In this document: in pieces, positions 52,168-61,291 of the stretch | How the letters are laid out: the number at the start of each line of letters is the position of its first letter | Position numbering within the stretch: the stretch's first letter is position 1 | Assembly: GCA_022447585.1 (NCBI GenBank) | Contig: JAKVAR010000009.1 | Span: forward strand, 555,133 to 619,132 | Length of the DNA stretch: 64,000 nt | From: Crocinitomicaceae bacterium | GTDB lineage: Bacteria; Bacteroidota; Bacteroidia; Flavobacteriales_D; Crocinitomicaceae | Reading direction: 5' to 3' | Program-made: the position numbers and the translations under genes | Notes under the pieces: model-generated | Database searches by the model: none | Told to the model about the DNA's origin: nothing | What the model saw: only the letters and a program-made list of their open reading frames with translations

Positions 52168-53725
52168 CAAAAAGAAACACAGACGACAGCAACTCGAAGA
52201 TACGTTTGGTGATATCAAGACAGAAAACCTAAATCTAAATGTTGTAAAACGCTATTTTGAGCGTAAAAGTGATCCAAATGCGCTGCAAATTGTTAGCGAA
52301 CAGACATGCGATGATTTAGACTTTGATTTGTTCTTTAGTTATATTGATCGGACCCAATCTAGGATTGGGCAACAAGCTTTATATGCGCAATTACGAACAA
52401 TTAAGGACAGGAAATTACAATTTCAAGAACAGGAAGCTTTGATAGATCTCTTTAATGAAAATCGAAGTAAGCGAAATAAAACCCAATACGAGTTGTCGCG
52501 ATTAAACTCAAGAAAAGCCTATTACATTTCAGATCTATTTCAATCCCCCCCCTTCAAAAAACCGAGCTGGAGCTTTATAATACCAATTCTAAGCATATTA
52601 ATCACTGTTTCAATTCCATTAGCCTTTTTCTCTACTTGGTTTGCTCTTATTTTAATGCTATTGCTGCCGATACATGTATTGATTCATTTTGCTTTAAAAC
52701 GAAGTGTAAGTGTGTTCATTGACTCAATTCCGCAATTGTTAACCATGAGCTCTGTAGCAAACAAATTAGTCAAGTTAAACCTCACAGAAACAAGTAATAA
52801 CATCATATTTTCCTTGAAAACGGTAACATCCATAAAACGGAGAATGTCTTTTTTCAAGCTTGAACAAAAAGTAGACAGCGACATGGAAGCAGCTTATTGG
52901 TTTTTAATTGAAATGATTAAGATTACCTTCCTATTAGAACCTCTTCTAATGTTCAGTGCAGCCAAAAAGCTCGATCACAAACAAAGAGACATCGAAACTG
53001 TATTTGACTACATTGCACAGATTGATTTGGCCCTTTCCATAAATGCCTTAAGAAATAATGTCGAGCAATATTGTATTCCAAATATTATTGAAAATGGAAC
53101 CTTAAAAGCGACAGGAATACATCATCCTTTAATCGTCAACTGTGTTTCTAATTCTATTGAATTGACCAATAAATCATTTTTATTAACGGGTTCAAACATG
53201 TCGGGAAAAACAACGTTAATGAGAACCATTGGACTGAACCATCTTAGCTCATTAAGTTTAAACACCGCCTTTGCTGAAGAGATAAAACTTCCATGCTGTA
53301 AAATCTACTCCATGATTCGAGTATCTGACGATTTAATGGAATCTACGAGCTATTTCATGAAAGAACTAGAATTGGTAAAAGCATTTATTGACGATACCAC
53401 TAAAGGAAAGAAGCTTATTTTGTTGGACGAATTATTTAAAGGAACCAATACCTCTGAAAGAATTGCATCTGCCAGTGCCGTTCTTTCACATTTGCAACAT
53501 ACAGGTAATTTTGTTTTTGTTGCTTCCCATGATTTAGAATTAAGTGAACAGCTTAAAAACGAATACGACACTTTTCATTTAGGTGAAACAGTTCTGGAAA
53601 ATGAAATTAACTTCAATTACACTCTATCTCGAGGAAATCCTGAAAAAGGTAACGCGATTGAGTTAATGCGGATCAGTGATTTTCCTATATCAATAATAAA
53701 TCGTGCTAAAGAACTCGTGAGTTAG
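52160..53725 (+). CDS. MutS-family ATPase with membrane anchor
   Basis: From MFNKKKHRRQQ the 521-residue protein has an N-terminal helical region and two membrane helices at about 137-182 (SFIIPILSILITVSIPLAFF and LILMLLLPIHVLIHF). A clamp-like helical part follows, and then the MutS ATPase domain: TGSNMSGKTTLMRTIGLN (P-loop about 342-349), LILLDELFKGTN (Walker B) and the FVFVASHDLELSE His switch. It lacks the mismatch-binding domain I and the MutS2 Smr domain. It is therefore a Bacteroidota-type MutS-related protein rather than mismatch repair MutS. Its role is unknown. Confidence 0.88.
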   Translation: MFNKKKHRRQQLEDTFGDIKTENLNLNVVKRYFERKSDPNALQIVSEQTCDDLDFDLFFSYIDRTQSRIGQQALYAQLRTIKDRKLQFQEQEALIDLFNENRSKRNKTQYELSRLNSRKAYYISDLFQSPPFKKPSWSFIIPILSILITVSIPLAFFSTWFALILMLLLPIHVLIHFALKRSVSVFIDSIPQLLTMSSVANKLVKLNLTETSNNIIFSLKTVTSIKRRMSFFKLEQKVDSDMEAAYWFLIEMIKITFLLEPLLMFSAAKKLDHKQRDIETVFDYIAQIDLALSINALRNNVEQYCIPNIIENGTLKATGIHHPLIVNCVSNSIELTNKSFLLTGSNMSGKTTLMRTIGLNHLSSLSLNTAFAEEIKLPCCKIYSMIRVSDDLMESTSYFMKELELVKAFIDDTTKGKKLILLDELFKGTNTSERIASASAVLSHLQHTGNFVFVASHDLELSEQLKNEYDTFHLGETVLENEINFNYTLSRGNPEKGNAIELMRISDFPISIINRAKELVS

Positions 53726-53844
53726 TTTAATCAGTATCAAATCACCTGAGTAAAATTAGCATGAATAAGGTTTTATTTCTTTCAATTATTCTTTGAAGGA
53801 TCCAATTATTAATCGCTAAATCAGATAATTTTAGCTCGTTTCAC

Positions 53845-53852
53845 TACTTTTG
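53845..53852 (+). promoter_or_regulatory. -7 promoter box of the acyltransferase gene
   Basis: TACTTTTG matches TAnnTTTG, 16 bp before the ATG at 53869. No -33 TTG is seen. The gap to the previous gene is 143 bp, so a separate promoter is expected here. Confidence 0.45.
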
Positions 53853-53868
53853 TACTCTAATTTCGAAA

Positions 53869-55128
53869 ATGTTAAAAAAGAAAGACCATAAGATTGAGCT
53901 GCAAGGCGCCGACAAGTTCATTCTTGCATTGGAGAAACACGACAAACACAAAAGCTCAACTGGAAATACCTGCCAATACATTCTAGAAGTTGATTCGGAA
54001 TTCAACCTTAAAAGCTTCATTAAAGCCGTGGAATCGAATGAAATTGTCCATTGGTTATCTGGTTTTCAATTAGCCGTAGGATTGAAAAACTCAAACCATT
54101 GGAAAACTAACAACCAACCCAAAAAATCAGTAAAAGTAACCGTCTATAAACAACTTTATAACAGCAGTGTACACCGTCAAAAAATAAACCCTATAAAAGA
54201 TGGCTTGTTTAATTTTGAAGTCTTCAATTCTGAAGGTAAAATTAGAACAATAGTATTCACTTGGCATCATCTATTAATGGATGGATATGGTGCCGGGCTG
54301 TTAATACAAAATTTAATCACTCCATTCAATATAGAACCTAGCCTTAGGGAAAAATCTAAGATTAACTGGGAAACTCTTAAGCAAGCAGTGCAGGCAAGAA
54401 GATTTGTTAGCTCAAGTTCGAAAGGGAATATTGGAATACTTCCCTCAAAGAGTTCAACTGAAATAAAACAGACCATTCGCATGATTTCATTTTCTGAAAA
54501 GGAAACAAAATTGATTGAAACTAACGCAAGGTCTCACGGAGCCATTTTTGGCCCAAGTAGTTACTTTTTGGCCGCAACAAGTATTGCGGTTCAAGAATTA
54601 CGGAAAAATAAAGGTTTAGATGAAAACGACTTATGGATTCCAGTGCCACAAAGCAGCAGAAAAAAGGGCGAAAAATGGCCTTTAATTGGAAATCACCTCT
54701 CTTTTCTTTTTTACCGTTTAGAACACAAATTATTTGAGGACAAAACGCTTTTAACCAAAGATATTACTCGTCAGATGATGGAACAAATAAAATCTAAAAA
54801 TGGTATTCGTTACAACCACCTAATGAACTACTTAAGACCAATTCCCTCTAGTGTATATTCAAGAATGATCAAAGGTCCAAATGGTGATTCTCTATCTAGC
54901 TTCCTTTTCACAGTAGCGTCAGATAATAATGCATCAATGAAAAGCTTTTTCGGAGGAAAAATAATCAATCAATTAAGCATCCCTCCAAATACATTCCCAC
55001 CCGGATTAACTTTCGCTTTTAATTATTTTGATGGAAGGCTAACAGTCATTGTACAAAGTTATGAGCACATCTTAAATCTAAAAGAATCCAATACTTTAGA
55101 AAACAGCTTAAGGCAACTTCTAAATTGA
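53869..55128 (+). CDS. Condensation-domain/CoA-acyltransferase-superfamily enzyme
   Basis: The 419-residue protein has the chloramphenicol-acetyltransferase-like fold with the active motif HHLLMDGYGAGLL (His 133, His 134, Asp 138, Gly 139), two-lobed with a second half containing SLSSFLFTVASDN (about 345-355). No signal peptide or membrane helix is present. Such enzymes esterify or amidate an alcohol or amine with an acyl-CoA or carrier-bound acyl group (WS/DGAT, PapA or NRPS condensation types). No NRPS genes are nearby. Its stop overlaps that of the convergent sulfotransferase gene by 9 bp. Confidence 0.75.
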   Translation: MLKKKDHKIELQGADKFILALEKHDKHKSSTGNTCQYILEVDSEFNLKSFIKAVESNEIVHWLSGFQLAVGLKNSNHWKTNNQPKKSVKVTVYKQLYNSSVHRQKINPIKDGLFNFEVFNSEGKIRTIVFTWHHLLMDGYGAGLLIQNLITPFNIEPSLREKSKINWETLKQAVQARRFVSSSSKGNIGILPSKSSTEIKQTIRMISFSEKETKLIETNARSHGAIFGPSSYFLAATSIAVQELRKNKGLDENDLWIPVPQSSRKKGEKWPLIGNHLSFLFYRLEHKLFEDKTLLTKDITRQMMEQIKSKNGIRYNHLMNYLRPIPSSVYSRMIKGPNGDSLSSFLFTVASDNNASMKSFFGGKIINQLSIPPNTFPPGLTFAFNYFDGRLTVIVQSYEHILNLKESNTLENSLRQLLN

Positions 55129-56301
55129 ATACCCAAGTTTAGCAGCCACTTCTCCCCACTCATTTTTCAGACGATTTATCTTATTCTCATCAATTTCCGA
55201 ATAAGAGTTCTTTTTGTAATCCGAAGAATCCTTAACCTCCCTTTGAATAGCTTCTAACGCATTATCGAAACCTTTCAGCCCGAGAGATTCATAGGCATCA
55301 CGTAAGCATGCGACCGGATCTTTTTCTAAGGATTTAAATTCAATTGAACTTAATTGAGTTTTTGGTAAATCAGCAGTATCTTTCAAATATTTCTCATACA
55401 TTAACCTGTAACAATTTATAATGTAATCGTGCATTTCCTTTTTATTGGCAGCTTGAAATGATGTCAATGGGATGATCTTCTCATACAATCGAACAGTTGA
55501 ACGATAAACCTCTAAAGGATCACGATGAATATGTATAAACTTAGCATCCGGATACAACTCTAAAATCTCCTTTACCCTCCCTGTATTAGCAGGGCTTTTG
55601 AGTAATAGTCGTTTGTTACCATATTTCAAAGAAAGCTTTTTTAAAAAGTAATCGAAGTGTTTCTTCCAATGCTCAGCATCGCTCTTTTTATTACTGAACA
55701 ATACGCTTTCCTCAAACTGTTTTCTCGATTTCCTCGGAAAATAAAAACCAAACATAAAAGAAGTCCTACTCATGCTGGCTAAAGCAAATTCCTCTTCCTT
55801 TGGAGAATCTATAGTTATCTTAACTTCATCCTGAGGTCGAGTTGAAGGCAATGAAGAAGCAATCATACCCTTGACCACCTTCCCTCCTGATAAAAAGACA
55901 TGTGGAAGAATAGCGTCATACACAGAGCAATAAGCGAATTGATCATCTTTACTCATTAAGTAATGCAGATAAGTAGTACCACTCCTTGGATGACCTAAAA
56001 TAAAGACAGGAGCAACAACTTTTTGTCGTTTAACCTTTCCATTATACTTTAGATATTCAAACAATTGAAAGGGCAAATTAAAAATAGTATTTCCTGTAAT
56101 AAAGAGCACTTTAGGCAACATAAACAGGTGAATTCTAAAATTATTCCTTGTTAAAACACGCATCCAATTATAGAATGTTATTCCCATTAAAGGATGTTTA
56201 AACACGTTAATAAAACTCGACGTTTTAATTTTTAAATCCATAAGGTATTCGCTTAATTCAAAATTATTGAAATACTTTGTATTACAAATGATACCGCTCA
56301 T
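55120..56301 (-). CDS. Sulfotransferase-family protein
   Basis: From the ATG of MSGIICNTKY the 393-residue protein has the PAPS-binding loop PVFILGHPRSGTTYLH (PRSGTT about 105-110) and the 3'-phosphate motif FIHIHRDPLEVYRST. It belongs to the bacterial Sulfotransfer_3-type family, which moves a sulfate group from PAPS to sugars or lipids. A TTG-initiated longer frame upstream is less likely. It lies tail-to-tail with the acyltransferase, so the two genes may serve a common lipid, though they are transcribed in opposite directions. Confidence 0.88.
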   Translation of the reverse strand: MSGIICNTKYFNNFELSEYLMDLKIKTSSFINVFKHPLMGITFYNWMRVLTRNNFRIHLFMLPKVLFITGNTIFNLPFQLFEYLKYNGKVKRQKVVAPVFILGHPRSGTTYLHYLMSKDDQFAYCSVYDAILPHVFLSGGKVVKGMIASSLPSTRPQDEVKITIDSPKEEEFALASMSRTSFMFGFYFPRKSRKQFEESVLFSNKKSDAEHWKKHFDYFLKKLSLKYGNKRLLLKSPANTGRVKEILELYPDAKFIHIHRDPLEVYRSTVRLYEKIIPLTSFQAANKKEMHDYIINCYRLMYEKYLKDTADLPKTQLSSIEFKSLEKDPVACLRDAYESLGLKGFDNALEAIQREVKDSSDYKKNSYSEIDENKINRLKNEWGEVAAKLGYSI

Positions 56302-56354
56302 TTTTTTATCAAATTTTGAATCTGAATTGAACAATTAGAAAGTAAACTATTCCT

Positions 56355-56362
56355 TATGTTTG
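56355..56362 (+). promoter_or_regulatory. -7 promoter box of the DUF5686 gene
   Basis: TATGTTTG matches TAnnTTTG and ends 7 bp before the ATG at 56370, so the transcript would be almost leaderless. A TTG lies 25 bp upstream, longer than usual. Confidence 0.35.
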
Positions 56363-56369
56363 TATAAAC

Positions 56370-58862
56370 ATGCAAATTAAGCACACACATAAATTTCTAC
56401 TCTTCTTATCCTTGTTCTTTTCTGGATTAGTTCAAGGACAAGAAACTTCTGTTAGTGGCCAAATAAAGGAGGATACAACTGTTTATAATGTAATGTATGC
56501 TAAGGTCTATTTTATGGGCACCCAGGTAGGTACAACAAGTGATTCCTTAGGTAGATTTAGTTTAACCATACCAACAGACCAACTCAAGTACGATACATTG
56601 ATAGTATCTTACCTAGGTTTTAAAAGTCAAAAAATAGTTATTAAACCGAATGTTCATCAAGAAGTCAATATTCAACTTTCCTCTGGCCTTTTCCAAGTAA
56701 TGGATGAAATCAAGGTTATAGCAGGCGAAAATCCTGCTTGGCCATTTATGCGTAAACTGATTGAAAACAAAGAGAAAAATAACCCAAATACCCTTGATAG
56801 CTACTCAAGTACAGAATACTCCAAGATTCGATTTGACCTGAATAATTTTACTGATAAGATTAAAAAGAACCTACTACTTCGTCCCTTCGACTACATTTGG
56901 GACAATACAAAAACAACAGAAGATGGAGTGAAATACTTACCCATCCTAATGACAGAACAAATAACACAACATTATTATCAAAACTCACCAAGAGACCAAA
57001 AAGACCTTATTACTGGAGAAAATACAACTGGACTAGCTGGTCCTAAACTAAAGCAATTCACCAACGATCTTTACCTAACACCAAACATATACGATAACTA
57101 CATTACTATTCTCGGTAAATCCTTCCCTAGTCCTTTAAATGATAACTACAAGAGCAATTACAAGTTTTACTTGATGGATAGTACAAAAAATGCAAGCGGT
57201 AAAAATTACAACATTCGATTTAGGCCAAAATATCAACGTGAACTGGGTTTTACAGGTGAAATGTCTATTGACTCAGCGACTTTTGCTATTACAGAAATAA
57301 AGCTTCGTTTTGACGTACAAGCTAATGTCAACTTTGTTCGAAGTTATTACATCAATCAATTTTATCGCAAAATTGAAGGGCATTGGATGATCAAAGAATC
57401 TCAAGTCATAGGTGATTTCACAGTTGTAGAAAATGTCTCAGATCTAACTGGATTCTTTGGTCGAAAAAAAGCACTATTTGATCAAACCGAAATAAATAAG
57501 CCTATTAAAAAAGAAATTCTTAAAGGTGTTGGAATAATAGAATATGCGGACAATGCTGAAAACCAAGATTCTGTTTTTTGGAAAAAATACCGACAGGAAG
57601 AATTATCGGAAGAAGAAGAGATCTTAATCGACATGACTCAACGTGTAGAGAATGACCCTGCTTTCAAATTACGAAAAAATCTAATTCTCACCTTCGGAAC
57701 GGGATATATCCCTTTAAAAAGAATGCAAATAGGTAATATCTATACTTTCTATAGTAATAACAATATTGAAAACCATCGTTTTAAGTTTGGATTAAGAACA
57801 AATCCGGAGAACAAGTTTCCATTACACTTTTCTACTTATATAGCATACGGCACAAAAGACAAACAATGGAAATACCGACTAAGCAGCAAAGCAAAATTAA
57901 GAACAGAAGGAGTCACGAGGATTGGTGGAAGTTATAAATATGACATTGAACAAATTGGTAGAAGTTTCAATCAAATTGCCTTAGACCATATCATTAGCTC
58001 TTTAGTTCAATTAGGAAATACAACATCTCGCAATTATGTCCGAAAATTTGAAGCATATTTTGAGCAAGGATTGGGAACTGGATTTATTGCGCGAATCGGA
58101 TACTTCAACAAAATCGTAAGCCCAACAAACGACAGTGTTTTCTCTAGAATTAACAGTAATGGAATTATCGAACAAGTTGATCAATATTTTACTGCTGGAA
58201 TGAGCTTCACGTTAAAATTTAGCTACTTGTACAAAGACATTACAGGAAACTTTTACGATAAAAAAGACCTTTACAAGGAATATCGAAAGTATCCAGATTT
58301 AGCATTAAACTATAAGTACGTCGATCAAGATATCTTTGCCTCAGATTATAGTTATCAGAAAGTAACTATTTCGGCTAGACAAAAAGTAAACGCAAAAAAA
58401 ATGGGGTATTTCACATACAACATTGAAAGCGGTAAAACATTCGGAACAGTTCCACATATAGATTTGAATGTTCCATTTGGAAACCAATTGATCCTCACAG
58501 ATGACTATTCATTCAACTTGATGAATTTCATGGAACTCGCATCTGACCAGTACATTGCTGTTCATGCTTCTCATCATTTTAACGGACTAATTCTTGACCG
58601 TATTCCGTTAATCAACAAATTAAAATGGCGATCCTTTATATTTGGTAAAGCATTTTTTGGAGATTTATCTGATGCTAATGACGAAAGCACATATATCTTC
58701 CCTACTGGTTTATCAGCAAACAATGAACCATACTGCGAAGTAGGTTTTGGTATTGAGAATATTTTCAAATTCGCAAAGATGGATTTTACATGGAGACTAA
58801 CTCCTGGACAAGGGGAATACTACAGATTTTTAGTTAAACCTTCGTTTAAGTTCAGCTTTTAA
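56370..58862 (+). CDS. DUF5686 outer-membrane protein with carboxypeptidase-like regulatory domain
   Basis: The 830-residue protein has a signal peptide (to about LVQGQ) and a CarboxypepD_reg-like beta domain at about 25-110 (VSGQIKEDTTVYNVMYAKVY, DTLIVSYLGFKSQKIVI). The DUF5686 region extends to the end, with IKLRFDVQANVNFVRSYYIN-like strands in the middle and a final PGQGEYYRFLVKPSFKFSF. The second half is a run of amphipathic strands ending in Phe, as in outer-membrane barrels. Family members are TonB-dependent-receptor relatives without a plug. The function is unknown. Confidence 0.85.
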   Translation: MQIKHTHKFLLFLSLFFSGLVQGQETSVSGQIKEDTTVYNVMYAKVYFMGTQVGTTSDSLGRFSLTIPTDQLKYDTLIVSYLGFKSQKIVIKPNVHQEVNIQLSSGLFQVMDEIKVIAGENPAWPFMRKLIENKEKNNPNTLDSYSSTEYSKIRFDLNNFTDKIKKNLLLRPFDYIWDNTKTTEDGVKYLPILMTEQITQHYYQNSPRDQKDLITGENTTGLAGPKLKQFTNDLYLTPNIYDNYITILGKSFPSPLNDNYKSNYKFYLMDSTKNASGKNYNIRFRPKYQRELGFTGEMSIDSATFAITEIKLRFDVQANVNFVRSYYINQFYRKIEGHWMIKESQVIGDFTVVENVSDLTGFFGRKKALFDQTEINKPIKKEILKGVGIIEYADNAENQDSVFWKKYRQEELSEEEEILIDMTQRVENDPAFKLRKNLILTFGTGYIPLKRMQIGNIYTFYSNNNIENHRFKFGLRTNPENKFPLHFSTYIAYGTKDKQWKYRLSSKAKLRTEGVTRIGGSYKYDIEQIGRSFNQIALDHIISSLVQLGNTTSRNYVRKFEAYFEQGLGTGFIARIGYFNKIVSPTNDSVFSRINSNGIIEQVDQYFTAGMSFTLKFSYLYKDITGNFYDKKDLYKEYRKYPDLALNYKYVDQDIFASDYSYQKVTISARQKVNAKKMGYFTYNIESGKTFGTVPHIDLNVPFGNQLILTDDYSFNLMNFMELASDQYIAVHASHHFNGLILDRIPLINKLKWRSFIFGKAFFGDLSDANDESTYIFPTGLSANNEPYCEVGFGIENIFKFAKMDFTWRLTPGQGEYYRFLVKPSFKFSF

Positions 58863-58953
58863 GTTTCGGCGATTTTAACGAAAAGCACTCAATTCACCAG
58901 TAATGAATTAAAGTTAGCATCAGGAAAAACAAACATACCCTTGTAAAAATTCA

Positions 58954-59195
58954 TTACCATCTAATTCTATATACCACAAAACCAACTGCCTCATAATTCC
59001 ACTGTCCAAGAAGCTTTGAATTATATTTAGGGTCTACTCGCATGACTCACAAAACATTCTTTTCACCTCAGTATTTCTCTTCACTTGAAAATCGGCATCC
59101 ACCCAAGCGCACCATCTTTCAGTATTACTATCTACTGCATCTTTCTGCACATCAATATAAATACCAGATAAATCTTTGTAATTTGTAAAATTCAT
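58954..59195 (-). pseudogene. Frameshifted small protein, unknown
   Basis: MNFTNYKDLSGIYIDVQKDA to RMFCESCE runs into a stop at 59034. One missing base near 59037-59039 would continue it as VDPKYNSKLLGQWNYEAVGF and end VVYRIRW. The repaired product of about 80 residues has balanced composition, so a small gene broken by a single-base deletion, or a sequencing error, is the best reading. No family was recognised. Confidence 0.5.
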
Positions 59196-59286
59196 TGTTT
59201 TTGCAAGTAAAAACAATCCATCCTCGTTAAGTTGATTTTTCTTGAATTAATGCTTGCTGGTAAATTACTAAAGATTAACAATTCCC

Positions 59287-60228
59287 TCAATCTTCCCAAT
59301 AGGGCTCAGTAATACCTTTGTAGTACTTCGCGTCTTCTTTAAGCTTCAAGTTACTCGATGTCCAATAAAGCAGCAGATACAGTTCGAATCTATATAATTC
59401 GTCAGAATCAAACTGGACAGTTTTCATACTAGTTATGAACTCTTTAATCTGGTCTTCTTCGCCCTTGTGATTTTCGAAGAATACCAAATCCATATAGTAC
59501 TGCGCTTGAATCAAGTAATTAATAAAATCAGATCGATGTTTTAGTGTTGCTGTATAGGCATTCATCTCTTCGTGTGTCCCTCCCCATTTTGGCGAAACAC
59601 ATGCAAAATACTGGAAATTTAAATCTGCATCATTTGGATTTACTTTCTGAGCATCGTTAAAGGTTTTATGAATTTTTTCTCTTTCAACTTCAATCGACTT
59701 GTAAACCTTCAGTAAAGCCGATGCCACATTAGCTTGATACTTACCATCATTTGCATTAACCGCCAATAGTTCATCTTCAGCTAAGTGTAATTCCTTTTTG
59801 AAAGCTTTTTGATCCATCTCAGTTACCGTGTCAATTGTACCTCTCCCTCTAATCTCCCAAGCTTTATGAATCAGTTGATAAGCTTTAATAATTTTGGGCG
59901 TTGCATTACCCGGTGCATTGTCCTCCCAATCTTCAGCCACATCGATATGACCAAATTGCCCTAAACTTTTAAATGCAAAAGCCCGGTAACTAGCATTCAT
60001 TGCACCTAAATATGACTCAACATTAGTATAATGCTTTTGATTAAAATCTTCGATTAATTGCTTTAGTTTTGGATCATTCAAGTGACTGATCATCTTGAAT
60101 TTATAGCTGGTTGCTTTATTGATTAACTTATCAATTGGACTAAACCCAACATATTTTTCTAGCAAGTATAAAACTCCTGCCCCAATAAATACCCATTTAA
60201 CCCAAGGGTACTCATTAATAAATTCCAT
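59287..60228 (-). CDS. Membrane-anchored DUF4034-like protein
   Basis: The 313-residue protein has one N-terminal membrane helix (VKWVFIGAGVLYLLEKYVGF) and then an all-helical soluble part of TPR-like repeats. The segment LNFQYFACVSPKWGGTHEEM (about residues 205-225) resembles the DUF4034 block with PKWGG, and an upstream AWEIRGRGTID fits the same family. The function is unknown. It stands alone between a broken small gene and a lipoprotein hydrolase gene on the same strand. Confidence 0.6.
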   Translation of the reverse strand: MEFINEYPWVKWVFIGAGVLYLLEKYVGFSPIDKLINKATSYKFKMISHLNDPKLKQLIEDFNQKHYTNVESYLGAMNASYRAFAFKSLGQFGHIDVAEDWEDNAPGNATPKIIKAYQLIHKAWEIRGRGTIDTVTEMDQKAFKKELHLAEDELLAVNANDGKYQANVASALLKVYKSIEVEREKIHKTFNDAQKVNPNDADLNFQYFACVSPKWGGTHEEMNAYTATLKHRSDFINYLIQAQYYMDLVFFENHKGEEDQIKEFITSMKTVQFDSDELYRFELYLLLYWTSSNLKLKEDAKYYKGITEPYWED

Positions 60229-60314
60229 TATAACTATGTATATTAGTGATTGTTCACAGCGATTAGATTCACTTAGAGTAATAATAGTAAATATTGATGA
60301 TTATAAAGCGGGGT

Positions 60315-61241
60315 TTATCTAGAAAGCATCCAATCGATCAAATTTTTCTCTTCAATAATTCCCCAACTATGTGGATGACGATCACCATTTGCTCTATACC
60401 CTCGATTCTCAGTTTTTATGTATTTCACATATTTTTCACCATATAACTTGATCAAATCGAATGACATTTGCTCAATGTAATACGCATTCATATCTTCATA
60501 ATCGGCCTGTCGATTAACTTTCCACCACGTTGTGTCTGGTTCTGAGTATAATCGAATTTGAACATCATTTAAGTTTGCAAGATTAGCAGTATTATGCGTT
60601 TTTGAAAGATAAAGGGACTTATCTTCATAATGAACCAATGAAGAATCGCCCACACCAAACTCACGATTGAATAAATCAACAATCCAATTAGCTTCTTGAA
60701 CTGCAACTTCTGAAAAATTCTTTTCGATATTCTTCTGAGCATTATCATATAAGCCCATCAAATCGACTGGTGAATCAGCAATAAACACACCTTTAGGTTG
60801 AATGGATGAATTTGAAGCCTTTAAATAATCTGTAAGCAACATAGAAACTGTCCCTCCACTCGAAAACCCTCCAATGACTGTATTTGAGCTGTTAAGGCTA
60901 TATTTTCTTATTGCAGAAATAAGAATTGATTCTAAGTATTTTTTCTCCTCTTGAGTCAACCATAAATGTTGGTTAAAGTTCATCATAAGGACAGAAATAT
61001 GGTTCTCTAACGCGACTTCTAAAATTTTAAATTCAGACTCCGTATTGTCAACATCACATGGATAACAGGGAAATAGTATCAAAAGTCCTTCTGGATCATC
61101 TGGGCTAACCAATTTATAATCTTCTGTTCTATGCGTTGAAAAATCGGGTATTGATTTAACCTCAGAGGTCGTTTCTTTTTTGACAGAACAAGTGTAAAAT
61201 AAAAAACATATGACTATTGTGATAATTTTTTTCAGATTCAT
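60315..61241 (-). CDS. Lipoprotein with alpha/beta-hydrolase fold
   Basis: The 308-residue protein has a lipobox (FLFYTCSV, Cys about 18). The hydrolase pattern includes LLILFPCYPCDVDN (oxyanion region), the nucleophile elbow VIGGFSSGGTVS (Ser about 127), GVFIADSPVDLMG and a late HPHSWGIIEEKNLIDWM with the catalytic His. It probably is an exported esterase or peptidase of unknown substrate. The triad is complete on reading, but the family cannot be named. Confidence 0.7.
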   Translation of the reverse strand: MNLKKIITIVICFLFYTCSVKKETTSEVKSIPDFSTHRTEDYKLVSPDDPEGLLILFPCYPCDVDNTESEFKILEVALENHISVLMMNFNQHLWLTQEEKKYLESILISAIRKYSLNSSNTVIGGFSSGGTVSMLLTDYLKASNSSIQPKGVFIADSPVDLMGLYDNAQKNIEKNFSEVAVQEANWIVDLFNREFGVGDSSLVHYEDKSLYLSKTHNTANLANLNDVQIRLYSEPDTTWWKVNRQADYEDMNAYYIEQMSFDLIKLYGEKYVKYIKTENRGYRANGDRHPHSWGIIEEKNLIDWMLSR

Positions 61242-61291
61242 TTAGACTGTTTTTTTTAGTAATACTCAACCAATTATGATTGGTTCAATTA

